DNA of 64,000 nt, taken from positions 52,507 through 116,506 of the forward strand of contig DF237220.1 in NCBI GenBank assembly GCA_000708835.1, written 5' to 3'. Position 1 is the stretch's first letter; every line of letters starts with the position of its first letter. The translations under genes and the position numbers were made by a program. This DNA is from Klebsormidium nitens. Lineage: Eukaryota > Streptophyta > Klebsormidiophyceae > Klebsormidiales > Klebsormidiaceae. Below, one piece after another: positions 13,290 to 32,618 of the stretch. The notes beneath the pieces were generated by a model, which was not told the origin of the DNA, did no database searches, and worked only from the letters and a program-made list of their open reading frames with translations.

Positions 13290-14450
13290 TGGAAACGAGG
13301 CTGGCTTGCTCAATGCGAAGAAGACGGCGTATACAACTTCAAATCGGGACACAGAGACGGGACAATATGACCTGAACTTGTTTGCTGATACATACATCGT
13401 GTCGTAGGATGAATTTGTAAATTACCAATTACCGAAAATGGAAGTGGTCGACCCGAGCTTGATAAGATTGTTCAGCTGCCTTGCGTCTTGTCGATCCAAT
13501 TACTGATCACCTAGTTTTGGAGGATTTTGTGGACACTCCTAGGCGCATTTTGAAAAGCGCTTTGTCTTAGTCAAACAACATAGACGGACTGATCCGATGC
13601 ATGATCGAGGAATAATGGACTAATCTATAGTATCACTCAAGAACAAAAGTAACACTCTAAAGTTGAAAAAAGTAGTTGATAATGGGCGCTGAGCGAGTGG
13701 CGCCTTGATTTATACGATAACATTGACAACGAATGCACCGTCTAGCCTTTGATGCAGATTGTGAATTGAATTGACGCTTTGCCTGGAAGCTGAGCTGCAA
13801 TATGCAACTCGCCATCGTGATCAGTCAGGGTGCGTATTTTGTCCGACAGTTATATAGAGCTAGTCACGCATGCGTGGCAATTCAACGCGTGCCTGAGAGC
13901 GCACGGCCGGGCACTTGTTTATATGGGTACGTGCATGACGGCGCGCGCGGTCGCATGGGTGTAGTCTTAATCCGCTGTTTTTACACGACGGTTGATTATA
14001 TGCATGCATGCATGTCGGAACTTACATATATATACGTGTACAGATGTCTTTATCTAGCTTGGCCCTGCCAGCCTATAGCGCCGCCATGATCCATGTGGCC
14101 GCCTAGTGAAGGTGCAGCTCAGTGAGCGCTTACGTCATTCAACGATCATGCACGAATTGCGTATATATATGCATGCGTACGTATATATGTATTGAGATCG
14201 GACACGCAAAGGCACTCTGCATGGCACATGCTGTATAAACGTCGCGCGGGCAGGATCGATCCGGCGATAAATTCACAAGTCCAACGATTAGCTACGCGGT
14301 GTAGCTTGTTCACATAGTGTACATCAAATTGAGTCGGATTCACGCATGATGATGCCAGGCATCATTCATTCAGAATCATTCTTACAACAATAATATCGCC
14401 GTGACGGTTAATTGCACAATCAAATACGATAAGCTGAGAAAGAGAGCTCT
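13290..14450. other. Intergenic region between convergent PLC-like and PPR genes
   Basis: This is the shared 3' flank of two convergent genes. It is AT-richer than the genes, with alternating purine-pyrimidine runs (TATATATACGTGTA near 14026-14042, ATGCATGCATG near 13999-14011, TATATATATGCATGC near 14162-14175). No open frame with recognisable homology was seen on either strand. Confidence 0.5.
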
Positions 14451-16566
14451 CTACTGAACTTCGAAAAAATCTTCGCTCATTAGGTCTTTGTCCTCTGGGT
14501 TAGCCATCTCCAGTTCTTGTTGGAGTTTTTGCACTCTTTTCGGTCTATCGATCTTTTTATACAACTCTATCATCGAGAGGTAAGCTACCTGATCGGGTGG
14601 ACAACCTGCTTTCCGCATCAACTTCCAATACTTGATCGCTTTGGCGACTTCCTCTGCCTTGCCGAACGCCGTGATGAGGGTGGTGTACATTTGGACACTA
14701 GGGTGCAGGCCAGCCGCTCTGACAAATTCGAGTATAGCCTCAGCATCATCGAAGCGCTTCTGCTGTACGTACGCCTCCATCATGCTGCTGAACGTGAACA
14801 AGTTTGGGGCACACCCCGCCTCTTGCATGACCTGCAGTATCTTCTCCGCCTTTTCTACATGCCCCCCTTTCGCATAAGCAGCAACCATCGCACTGTAAGT
14901 CACCACCGATGGTTCGTGCCCGGCTTGAAGCATAGCTCGGAAGGTCCTTTCCGCCTGCGCCACCAAGCCCTGCTTTGCATACGCATCTATCATGGCACTG
15001 AAAGCATAAATGTCAGGCGCGCACCCAACTTGCTGCATCCCCTCAAACGTCGCCTCCGCTTTTTCCACATCCCCGGCCCGGGCATAAGCTGCGATCAGGG
15101 CGGTGTATGCAAACACGTTGGGCAGCACCCCTTGTTCCAGCATGTCCTGCATCATCTGCTCTGCCCCCTCCGCCTGCCCCGACTTGGAGTGCACCACGAT
15201 CATGGCGCTGTACGACCAGGCATCCGGCTTCAAACCTGCCCCCTTCATGGCTGCCAGCACATTCTCCGCGTCTCGCATCAGGCCCCTCTTTGCATACCCC
15301 GTGATGAGAATGTTGTATGTCACCGTGTCTGGTGCTATTCCTGCCTCCTTCATCTCCGTAAACAGCGCTTCCGCTCTTGCCAGCCTCCCGGCGTCTGCCA
15401 AGGCTTTGATCGCCATGTTGAAAGTCCGGTCCAGCCTCGTGTAGCCAGGCTCTTTCACCATGAAGCGAAGCACCTGCCAGGACACCCAAAACGTCTCTAT
15501 AAGTCAGCAGCCATGGAAGCGATGCTCCTAGGTCTGACGCTGCACCTTTGAAGCCAGGTTCTGACGGCAGCAAGCACCACAGTATGCACAGCAGTAGGAA
15601 AGTGGAAAGAAAAGGCGAAGAGGAAGAAACAGTAGGATGACGCACAGGAAGGAGAGACAGGCGCGCTTATCGTTCTCCACATCTCTGTTCTATCACCTCA
15701 GGACAAAGAGCACTCGTTTGTGCTCAGGGAAGCGCAATAGCAGAGGATTATAAAAGCGACCACAAGGGCAGGAAAAAATCAGTATCAGGATCACAGCCGC
15801 CGAAAGAGATAGATAACGAACTGTCTAATTTTCATCTATCATGAAACATTGAAGTGAACCACTACAAGAGGTCAGGCAGCGAGCGCACCTGCAAGCAGTG
15901 GTTTACTTGCTTTTCTTTGACTAGGGTGTTGAACAGCGTGACCATCAATCCCTTTGCCGTCCGCGATAGAGTTTCGAGCATGTCGCGCACAGCCGCCTCA
16001 TCCTCCGCAGTCCTCAGCATCTCTATCGCCTTTCTGACATGCGCATCTGGCTCAAAACCAAACGGGCCAAAGCGTTCTCGGAAAAAGTCTCTCCTCCTGC
16101 CAACTTGCTTTGCACTGTTGGGCTTCTGACCAGCTGGGGCCTGCTGTGCTTCCCGTGTCCTTATCCAAGAATCCACAGCATTGTCAACCTCAAGTTGCCC
16201 GGGCTTTGTACTTCTTCTTAAGTCAGATTTTGGGGCTGCTTTTCTGATATTCGCAGTAGGCTGATCTGTGTCTCTTTTCACTCCTCTCCTTGATTCTTGC
16301 CGTTCCTTAGGTGGTGGTGCTGTCTCAACCACAGAGAAGTCCTCCTGATTAAGGCTTCTGATCTGATGAATGCTGTGCGTTCCTCGGTTTTGCAGGCTGA
16401 AAGGCGAGCTTTTTGGAAGCCACACATGATTCCTACAATTGGTGAAACCCCTGGATTGTGCAGTGTCACATTGCAGCTGTCCCCGCCGCTGGCGAGCCTG
16501 GTCCGAAGGTGGGGCAGAAGGAAGGCAGAAAGGGGCGCCCAGCGCACGCGCTTCGGCTCCAGCCAT
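14451..16566 (-). CDS. P-class pentatricopeptide repeat (PPR) protein
   Basis: Two exons on the minus strand, 16566-15889 and 15473-14451, join in phase 0 (CAG|GT donor, CTGGCAG acceptor) to give 566 residues. Exon 1 encodes an Arg/Ser-rich N-terminus that could be an organelle transit peptide, then a basic linker. Exon 2 holds nine consecutive repeats, eight of exactly 35 residues and a last one that fits less well, with typical cores such as TVTYNILITGYAKRG and VVTYSAMVAAYAKGG. There is no E/DYW extension and no SMR domain, so this is a pure P-class protein. Such proteins bind single-stranded organellar RNA one base per repeat and affect stability, splicing or translation. Residues 5 and 35 of the repeats read ND, ND, SN, TD, SS, SN, SS, TD, with an unclear last one. 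The target and the organelle are unknown. The gene diverges from RPC9. Confidence 0.87.
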
Positions 16567-17445
16567 CGTCCTGCCTTCTAGTGCGGCAGCTAATACCTAT
16601 GCCATGGCGGCCCTAATAGGCTTAGGCTTGGCGGCCACCGAAGGCTAGGACTACTCCGCTTGCAAATCCTGAAGAACTCCGATACAGTACGGTACGACCG
16701 ATGGTGTGAAATGGCTCGATTTGTCCTGTGACTGTCTTTTAATGTAATGTTATAAGCGAGTACTGAACATTGCTTGCCTCCAAACCTGTCAAGAACCGGC
16801 TGCCGTTGCTTGTTGCGAGAACGTTGGCTCTTCTAAACGCTACAGGCTACAACAACAGCAGCGCTCGTACCGATTATTTTCCCGGTACGAAAGACGTTTA
16901 TCGAACCGTCATACTCACTGGTTCAACACACCGGCCAGATCTGTTCCCTGGTCGAAGAGTTCGCAGCGCTCTGACATCCGGCACGGGGGCATAAACCTGT
17001 CAGCGTCAGTGTGACACTGTCCTGGTGTGAGTACTACCACCTCGTGCCAGCATTTGGTAACTTCCTTGTGAAATTGTAGCTGTAACCTGCTGTCTCAAGC
17101 CAAACGAAACACAGCATTGTGCCACGGCGTAATCGCATAGAACGGTGGTGTGAGAGTCAGCCTCCAGCCGCAACGTATCACAAGCTATCCACATTATGCT
17201 TCATTCTCCTTCTCCAGTGCGCAACGCTTTCCACATTGATTGTTAGAAGTTGCCAGTATCTGATTTCAGTTGCCCATTGATAGACTCTGGTGCACCACCT
17301 GCTGCTCTTGATCATTTTAGAGTTGCAAACCTTTGTTCCAGCTTGTGACCAGGCATGGGGCTGGTATGATGGATGTCCAGAAGCTGGGACCCTGGCTCTT
17401 CGTGGATACCACCAGTGAGAGACACATCAGCATAGTTGCTGAAAC
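16567..17445. promoter_or_regulatory. Divergent promoter interval between PPR and RPC9 genes
   Basis: About 0.88 kb separates the PPR start codon (minus strand) from the RPC9 start codon (plus strand), so both promoters must lie here. Short inverted motifs built on GGTACGA/TCGTACC occur near 16692 and 16866-16890. I could not identify a TATA box or a known element with confidence. No gene is visible. Confidence 0.4.
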
Positions 17446-19214
17446 ATGAAAGTGTGAGACATGCTTTTCTCCTTTAAAGCTTGCTTGCACCTTTCTGCAT
17501 CTTTCCAACTATATGGTGGTGGTCCCGCTGCGTGTAGCTCTCCCGTCCTAAAAAAATGGATCATCAGGAGTGTTGATGGACATGTGGCACAGATCTACAA
17601 CCTCCTGGGGAGTGCTCACTACGTTCTCAAATTATCCGCAACATCATCTGCCGCGTGTAAAGTTGCACAATATCCTAGTTTTCCAAGCAGCTCTTCCCTT
17701 GGCTTCTTCACGCCCTTGTCGGTGCTCGCCGAGCCTGCTGCACCCTGACCCTTGGATGACTACAAAGATGTCTACTACATTAGTGTCCAAGTTTCCCTGC
17801 TGCTCTCCCAAACTTATGGCGTTGATCTCGTCCATGGCGTTGATCTTGTTTGGGAGCCATCTCTGATGTTGTCTGTCGTGCAGGCTGGATGCGAGTGCAG
17901 GTCTGCTGACCAATTTTGAAGTTCTGGAGGTGCTCAAGGAGAGGGGGACAAGAACAGAAGCGGACGAATCGGGGGTGCCTGGACCAGCCACGCCTTCGGA
18001 ACAAAAGGTCAGCTACTGCTCTATGCCCATTCTTCCACTTTTATCTGGTTTTGCTAAGAATTTGTAAAATATGTGAAACCAGATTCTCAATTCATCCGGT
18101 TGGTTGCTTCTTGAGGCATGGCAGTTTGCTTGCCAAAGTCCAGCTTTCATGTCAGCACCCCAAAGTCGTGCTGTCTCCTGACTCACTTGGGACTGGGTTT
18201 CTGTTACAGGACCTCAGCGAGGTACGAGAGTATAGGTAGCTACAAGGCTTGCTTTTCAGGTCGCGCTTTCCGTACGTTCTTGACCTGCCCTGCACTAGAA
18301 GGTTGCCAAGCAATGGAAACACCTTTTCGATGCAGCCTGAGGTGCAGTGTCCTCTTCTTCTGCAGGTCCATGACTACCTGGTCCACAGCCCCGCAGGCAC
18401 GCAGACGCGCAAGAGCATTCAGACATTCACGGAGGCCATCAAGGAGCTGGAGCTGCTGAAAGCGGAGAAGCTGCAGATGGTCAACCTGCGGCCCAGCATC
18501 CCTGTCGAGGTGCACCTGGTGAGCCGCGCCGCAGATCGCGCCAGCATGCATACTGGAGGCCTCAGTCCAGTGATAGAGATATGGAATATTGTTTCTTAGT
18601 ACCGCCTTGGCTAGCTCCCCTGCAATCGTCGATGAGTTTTCATTCTGCATGCAGTTCCGGGCAGTTGATTGGAGGGGTGATAACCAAGGCGGAGTTTGTC
18701 TCTTGGGGAAAGTCCATGTTATTGATCCTTGGGCGGGTGGATGGAGAAGCTCTGGACATAAAGGGAGCAGGAATTATTGACGGAGGAGCAACAGGGGCAA
18801 AAGAGGGACCTCCTGCGCAATACATCCACCCGCCCTTCCAGTCCTTTGTCATTCAAGAGACTGATCCTTTCTAGTACTCTAGGCCCATGGAATTGTTCAG
18901 GCCGGCGGTATGCCTTGCCAACTTTTGTGTTGGGTCACAGGGGAACCATCATTCAATTGGTCCACCCTGAAATACACCTGCAAGAGCGAGACGACGATGT
19001 CCAAGTTCTTCTTCACCATCTTTCGGAGTGTCTTGGTACTCCGCAAGACAAGTGGCTTGCGTCCGCTGTCACTCTGTGTGTTTATGTGCAGGTCGTAGAG
19101 GACTGCGATGAGCGGCTCACCACCGACGCAGTTGAGGCGCTCATTGCCACAGTCGACGAGACGCTGCCGCCCGCTCCAGAAGCTGCCGGACCGACAGAGG
19201 ACGAAGCAACCTGA
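17446..19214 (+). CDS. RPC9: DNA-directed RNA polymerase III subunit RPC9 (CRCP/Rpc17 homologue)
   Basis: Exons 17446-17453, 17884-18007, 18366-18518 and 19092-19214 join in phase to 135 residues, close to the 135-150 usual for the family. The protein starts MKVLDASAGLLTNFEVLEVL, matching the conserved N-terminus of RPC9. It continues with VHDYLVHSP, then LLKAEKLQMVNLRPSIPVEVHL (split by position in the HRDC-like fold), then VVEDCDERLTTDAVEALI. RPC9 pairs with RPC8 to form the stalk of Pol III, which transcribes tRNA and 5S rRNA genes in the nucleus. The start codon is on a tiny coding exon: ATG AAA GT is followed directly by a GTGAGA donor. A possible 12-nt exon at 18210-18221 was left out because the flanking residues join as the conserved SEQK-VHDYL without it. 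The remaining joins are secure. Confidence 0.86.
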
Positions 19215-20516
19215 AAGTAATTGCCAGGGTCTTACGAACCCATTTAGTGGCAGACTAAGCTTGGAGGACGCCCGACCCAGTGCAATCATTGCCACACACA
19301 GATCAATGTGCGTGCCGTTGCATAGCAAGGCTGTTGCAACCGATAAACGCAATCCTATCAATGCCTTACGAACCGTCATGACATGCATACTTATCTGGCG
19401 GGACGGCCAGGTACAGCGACAAAATTTGCATGCGCACGTAAACCGAGTGCAAAGAATGCCTGCGGTGGCCTGAAAGCACCGCATGCTGATCTCTGAGCCG
19501 CCTCGTGAAAAACGGGTTTTTCAAAGCCTGATAACCGTCCGGTAAAGTGACAGGGCCGCGCACATCTAGCTAGGCATGCAATCCATGACGCTGTTATAAA
19601 TTCGACCCGTCATATGCACGTCTGTAGCGCGACCGCATCCAAAATGAGTGACTCAGCTTTATACTATACAGATTTATGCGTACAAGCTCCGGATCATATT
19701 TTATATAAGTACTAGCTAGGTCATAGAGGCACTTCATGAGGCACTACGTCATAAGTCATCGTGACCACGGGTTTGAATGGCCGATCTCTTACCATACGGT
19801 ACTAACCAAATCTTCCATATGCAAAGTATACCAATTCTCTGACAGACATGTAGGTGCTCAAAATCGGTCCAAATCCGCGTACATATATGCGGCTGCCGAC
19901 TCGACGTACAGATACTACTCTACGAAGTGACCCATGTGCACCCTAGCTCTGTTATACACCCGCGGCCATGTGCAGCAACGCTACTAAGTGGCGTATCTAT
20001 GCGCGGGCCCCGCATCGCGATCACCCGGTTCGGCTTGCGCGCACCGCGGGGCCCGATCAAGTGACTCAGTCATTCTTTAGATCCTCGGGACCTCGAGGCG
20101 TGTGAATACCAATAACAATCGATTTTCATTTTCGATCATGAGGATCCTGAGGTTCGGGCTCAGATTGGTCTAAATCTCATTGACAAGGCGTTGCAAATGA
20201 TGTCCGGATGAGTACACAGCAATCAACCGGCCTTTGATATGCAACGTCACTACATAACACGCGATGGTCCTTGCGGCACCGTCACCTGGTGCTTGAGTGT
20301 GGGTCACCAGTCTTGGTACAGGTCCGTCGAGCATAATCACATAAGTTCTTATGAGGCCTGTCGCAATATTTTTGCGAGGCATGAGCTTTTTTATCCAATG
20401 ATGCGAGAAGGTCCCCCGAATGAGCGCCCGGCGGCTGTTCAGTCCGACCACAGAAGATCGTTGCCAAACAGAAGTCTCATCAAACCCATCTGCCGAAAAT
20501 TTCTGCACACGTGTTC
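19215..20516. other. Intergenic region between convergent RPC9 and CNX5 genes
   Basis: This is the joint 3' flank of two convergent genes. I see no coding region. A GC-rich inverted repeat (GGGCCCCGC at 20005-20013 and GCGGGGCCC at 20046-20054) could form a hairpin with a loop of about 32 nt. The rest is mixed sequence with several AT-rich patches around 19670-19710. Confidence 0.5.
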
Positions 20517-23500
20517 TCAGTAGGTTGGAAAACTCGGATCGATCTCGTCCGCCCATGCCACCACGCCACCCGTGAGGTTGAACGCATTGCCAATGCCCTT
20601 CTGCCGCAGCAGCCGTGTGCCGATCTTCGAGTCGTTTCCCCGTCTGCACACCACGTACACGTCGGGCGCCGCGCTCTCCGCCGGGCACCTGGCCGCGGCT
20701 TCTGCCACGGCAGCCTGCACCCCAACAGCCTCGTCAAGGAACAAACAACAACGGATCCTCATCATGAGCTCGCTTCCCTGCAGAATCTTAGTGCGTTCCG
20801 CTTCATACTCTCTGACACCTTCATGCTCCTGAGTGGTCCGACAAAGCAGCTTCCCAATAAGCAGAGCGGGTGATGATAAACAAGGAGCATGGTTGCTAAA
20901 AATCGATTTAAGGGTTCACTGAACGCCCCCTTGGCTTCAACCACCTGTGCTTCCACCATAGCAAAACCGGATCAAGAATAAGTCGTCGCCAAATATTTAC
21001 CTGCACGTCGGCAATGCGATTCACGAGGTGTTTGAGCGGGATGCTGATCGCCCCCGGCAGCGCCGCGATGGCGAACTGGTGCGCCTCCCGCACGTCCACC
21101 ACCACGTGCGGCCGCCCCGCGTCCACAACGCGCGCCTTGTACGCGGCGCACGACACGCTCTCCGCAGCTGACAGCACGGGCAACGGGGAGGGATCCTGAC
21201 AAAACAAGAGATGCGAAGTTTAGTCGTGATAAGAGTCGAGGGGGGGATTTTGTGGGCTTCTATGCGAGAGCGCGGTTAGCCAAGCCACTCTAGTCATCTA
21301 ACAAAAGGTACCTTGGCTTCACGGTCGGCTGACCCCTCTTGGTAGACAGCCATCCGTAGAAGCATCATGACGGAAATCTTGGACGACCGCTGCCTGCATT
21401 CAGCCAACTGGAACGAACCAGAAAAGGCGGTCATGCTCTCAAACGTTGCTGAACCGTGTTGCTGTTACGAGGTGTAGGTAGAGCGTTACAAGCCCGGCCA
21501 GTGCCCCGAGCCCTGAGACCAACGTCAGCATTGTGTTTTCCATCATCGAGCACGACAACCTGGCAATGGAAACCAGGCGCAGGGAGGGCCGTCGAAGACG
21601 CTCGAAGCAGTCAAGGGGCGGAGGGGAGGACGCACCGTATCTGCTGAAACAAAGTGTGCGTAGTCGAAGCTGGGCAGCGTCTCAGCGGTGATGGTGGGCT
21701 GGTCACCACAGGCGGCGCACGTGGCGGAACGCCCACGCAACTTGACCTGCACCGGAGCCGCAAGCACCGTTGAGATTACAGAGACGTGCTCGAGGGCGTC
21801 GAAGCCCTCCCATACAAGTCAATCGGTCGCAGTTGGACGTACGAAGCAGGAAAATCTGCGCTAGCTCAATTCCAGCAATTATACAGGGATGAGGGCCTAA
21901 TGACGAGACTATATCGAAACAGATTCCGCACAGCTGGCAAGCTCTATCCAACGGTCATAAAAGCTGCATAGACTAATCGGTCCGTCGCAGAGTCCTGTAG
22001 GGCAAGATACTCAGGGCGTCCCCGGTTGGTTGAGGGAAAATTGAAGCATAATCGATAACGAACACTGAAGCTAGTCACGGCAAAGGAGAGTTCGCATCGA
22101 CGCGAGTTGGGCGGTGCTCCCGAGAAGGAGCTGGCGAGTGACGGGCGAGGGGCGGCTCACCGTCTGCAGCCTGGTGGTGAGGGCGTCGAAGATGAGCATG
22201 CGCGCGCTCAGCGGCTCGCCGATCCCGGTGGCCACCTTGATGGCCTCCAGAGCCTGCAAGCTGCCGATGATGCCCGGCACTGCGACAAACGGGCCAACGT
22301 GTTAGTGGAAAAAGTAGTAAACCAGAAGCAACAACGTAGAAGGCTTGGTAAAGTACAACGTTGAAAGTCTCAACATGATGCCCAAACACTCCTCCAAACA
22401 CTCCTTCATTTTCTTCATCGCCGCCACCAAGAAACCACCTACGAAAAAGCCAGACAGGTCGGTGGAGCTTGCTTTCCACAAGAGGGCTCTCTACGGGCAA
22501 TAGTGCAAGGTTCTTCAGAGAAGACCACAGCAGGTGGTCTCACCGACGCCCAGCACTCCAGCATCTGCGCAGCGGCGCGCGCCCACTGGGGGAACCGGGA
22601 ACATGCAGCGGTAGCAGGGGGCGCCCGGCCGGTCGTGGTACACTGCCAGCTGGCCCTCCATGCCCAGCGCAGCGCCGGACACCAGGGGCTGCGGGGGGAG
22701 GAAAAGCGCAAGCAGGGGAGTCAGGGGACGCGGCGTGCCACTAAAGGAGATACGACCCAGTCGATTCAGGCCCACGTTACAATCAGACCTATTGCTTCTG
22801 GTAGAATCCTTCACGTCGAAGTGGCAGTTGATGCTCCTATTCAAGTTCGTAAAGACTGAACTAAGACCCTCGGGCCACCCTTGCATTCTTTGTCCTCAAC
22901 GAAAATCACTTCGACATGGTGACAAGCAAGCTCAAAAACAAGACAACTACAAGAAACATGATGTTTCCACTTCTTTCCAAAGAAAACTCTCGTACAATAA
23001 AAGCTAGGGCGCTTATTCTTTACCAGGAGAGGCCTCTCGTTTAGATGCCAAAAAAGAGATTGCATCGAGCTTTACCCCCCGACCGAGCTGAAGGTTCCAG
23101 ACAAGCCCAAAGTACCGGTTCCAACTCACCTTGCCAGCTACGACACAGGCATCATTCACAACGTAGCGCGTGGCAACATTGTCAGATGCGTCCACAATCA
23201 CGTCGTAAGGGCGCACCAGGTCGAGGGCATTGGCTGCCGTGAACCTCGTTCTATGCTCAACAACCTTAATCGACGAGTTGATTCTGCCACAAGCAGGGGG
23301 AATTGTCAACAACGAGCAACAGTTCGAGAAACATTGCTTGAATAGATCGCGGCCGCCCACTTCAAAAGGACATTGAGTCCGCAGGAGTGATTTACCAGAC
23401 TTGAAATGTTTCCAACTACAGCAGCAAATAAGATTACGGTAGCATAGTGCCCCACCCGGAATTGTGTGCAATTCGAGGCCTTCTCAGATACATATTGCGA

Positions 23501-24525
23501 TGTTCCAAACCAGGTCAAGAGCTCAGATTTTTTCAGGAGTGAGGAGCGGCCACTTTGTGGCGATCCAGAAAGGCCCTGGGCCGCACCTTTGGCATGCCTC
23601 CTTTGCAGAGGTCGTCTTTGGGTTGCCCGCCTCTGCGGCTGCCTCTGTGTGAATGACCTGGCCAGGCAAGCAGGCGCACAGTGGGGCTGCAGCACAGGGG
23701 GGAACTACCAGGAGGAAGCAAGCAAGTAGCCAAGGTTCAGCGTCACGATTGTGGTGCACATGGGCATGGGCAAGGGTATGGTAGTGCCGGAGCAGGGAGT
23801 GCCACCTGTGGGGGAGCCTAGATGCAACAAGGTGGGGATACTTCTTAACTTAACGAAGCTTGAGAGATTTGGGAGCCCCCCAGAGAAGTGGAGGCCTCAC
23901 CTGTCTGTGCAGGTTGCTCTGCTCCACCACGTCATCATCCGCAATGCCCAGCGTGCCCACCCCCGCTGCCGCCAGGTACAGCAGGACAGGGGAGCCCAAG
24001 CCACCTGCGCCTACAACTAGGATGGACGCACAGCACAGCGTGCCCTGCCCTGCACATGAGGACAATCAGTTGGCCCAAGCAAGAACTGAGTGGGCCCTTG
24101 GGGCTTTCAAGGAAGCAAGGCACCTTTGGCCCTGGAGAGCGATGATAGGTGCACGGAGGCTGACGGAGATCAGTCTGTTGGTCAGTGGCACGATGATTGA
24201 GATGGTGCATCATGATTGAGTGGTGGGGCAGCCTGGGAAGTGATGAATGTTGCGGTCGCTCTCATTTCGCTAAAGCCTCTGTACCATCTTATGAGGTGCT
24301 GTGCGATGTCAATTGAAACAGCCATGATGCCTGCTCTCAGCGGCATTGAGATGCGCCGTCACCTGCCACTCCAAATGCTGGCACCAGGAGCTGCCTGCTG
24401 TACCGCTCCACCTGCGGTTTGTCCAGCCCGTGACTCTCTGAACCAATCCAATTGAAGCGGGCACGTTTGGCAGGCCTCTCAGACTCTGCACCTGCTTCAT
24501 TTTTCGCATCACCCTCAACAGCCAT
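20517..24525 (-). CDS. CNX5: MOCS3/CNX5/UBA4-type adenylyltransferase-sulfurtransferase
   Basis: Nine minus-strand exons join in phase to 434 residues: 24525-24363, 24049-23901, 23657-23587, 23283-23130, 22688-22544, 22279-22162 (donor at 22160/22159, last base 22161), 21746-21636, 21195-21001, 20714-20517. The ThiF/E1 domain has VERYSRQLL, the nucleotide loop [10 protein letters not shown] and [10 protein letters not shown]. Its E1 catalytic Cys219 sits in [11 protein letters not shown], and the zinc pairs are Cys204/207 and Cys277/280. The C-terminal rhodanese domain has the active-site loop CRRGNDS (Cys392) and ends [17 protein letters not shown]. The enzyme adenylates and then thiocarboxylates MOCS2A-like and URM1-like carriers, feeding molybdopterin synthesis and tRNA wobble-uridine 2-thiolation in the cytosol. 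All catalytic residues are present, so it should be active. An ATG was preferred to an upstream TTG. The gene diverges from the demethylase gene, with a MITE between them. Confidence 0.92.
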
Positions 24526-25418
24526 ACCAATCTCTCCTTTAGAACACCACTGCTGCTCAAGTACCTCCTTCGAGCTTCCGCTCTGGCACTGGCAGCGCGG
24601 CTCAAGTCTGACGAGCTTCAAACTTCAAAAGATGCAAGGAGCCAAAGCAGAACTTGAAGACTCGCAGAACTTTGCCATTGGTGAAAAGTCGATTTCTGAG
24701 TCGCTTGACACAGGACAAGACTCAAGAGACTGGACAGTGGAGTTTTAGGGTAGAGTCATTTTGTAAGTGGTACCCCCCCATAATTCTATGGGGGTGGGGG
24801 GCCCTGGACCGAGATGCAGAACCATGGTCGGAGGGGGGGGGACCCAGCGTAGTTTTTGAGAGTGAGGGTCCCTGGGGGGTACCACCTAGGACCCCCAAGA
24901 GGCCAGGACCTTCAGTCTCTAAAGTTCCCATTTAGCCCCTTATAAACAGACTTTGTTCACATATCCTGATCATATTCGTACGAAGTTTGCCCCAAAATGG
25001 GCCGAATATGCTGAAAAGCGGCCCTGCGGGGCTCTACAGCGTGCAAGAACTTAGCGGAATCTGCGAATGTTTCCAGAAAAGCTCTATGAAAGCCCTTGCA
25101 AAAACTTGCGTTCACCTCTGGCCGGACGACCCCCTTATGCCGCCGGGTGAAAGGGGGGGGGGGGCTTGGGACCCCTCGGCGAAGCCGAGGCCCCCCTGGG
25201 CCTTAGGAAAACACCCCCTTGAAAAATGGTCGATAGAATTATGGGGGCCGGTACCAGTAACAAAATGACGGTACCCTTAGGAGAGTGTTTCTATTTATTA
25301 GTATTGCACATGCATGATGCAAGACTTGATCGTCCAAGTTCGATTGTGACGACGTCTCTCCCTCACTTCAGATTGTCTTGGCTAGTGTGAACGGCTGTTG
25401 CTCGCGTGTTGGTCCACC
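24526..25418. promoter_or_regulatory. Divergent promoter interval of CNX5 and the demethylase, carrying a MITE
   Basis: The start codons of the two divergent genes are 893 bp apart. Of this, 24748-25276 is an inserted inverted-repeat element. Only about 222 bp on the CNX5 side and 142 bp on the demethylase side are left for the original regulatory DNA. No promoter motif could be named. The demethylase ATG lies in a favourable ACCATGG context. Confidence 0.55.
24748..25276. mobile_element. PIF/Harbinger-like MITE, 529 bp
   Basis: The two ends form a terminal inverted repeat of about 42 bp. The left end reads GGGTAGAGTCATTTTGTAAG and the right end, read inward on the other strand, GGGTACCGTCATTTTGTTAC; both continue to CATAATTCTAT. 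A TTA sits directly outside each end (24745-24747 and 25277-25279), which looks like a 3-bp target-site duplication. A 3-bp TTA/TWA duplication with GG-starting ends is typical of PIF/Harbinger elements. The inside is G/C-homopolymer rich and encodes no transposase, so the copy is non-autonomous. The superfamily call is an inference from the ends and the duplication. Confidence 0.78.

Positions 25419-32618
<7,200 letters not shown>

Noticed and set aside
14517-15551. 344-residue plus-strand open frame opposite the PPR repeats
   Set aside because: It is the antisense shadow of the regular PPR repeat; the minus strand shows nine clear PPR motifs.
18210-18221. 12-nt microexon (Asp-Leu-Ser-Glu) in RPC9 between acceptor ACAG and donor GTACGA
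   Set aside because: It is in phase, but joining 18007 directly to 18366 gives SEQK-VHDYL, which matches the conserved RPC9 sequence without an insertion.
24526-24621. Upstream extension of CNX5 from a TTG
   Set aside because: A nuclear gene should start at ATG; the ATG at 24525 is the first in frame and leaves a normal-length protein.
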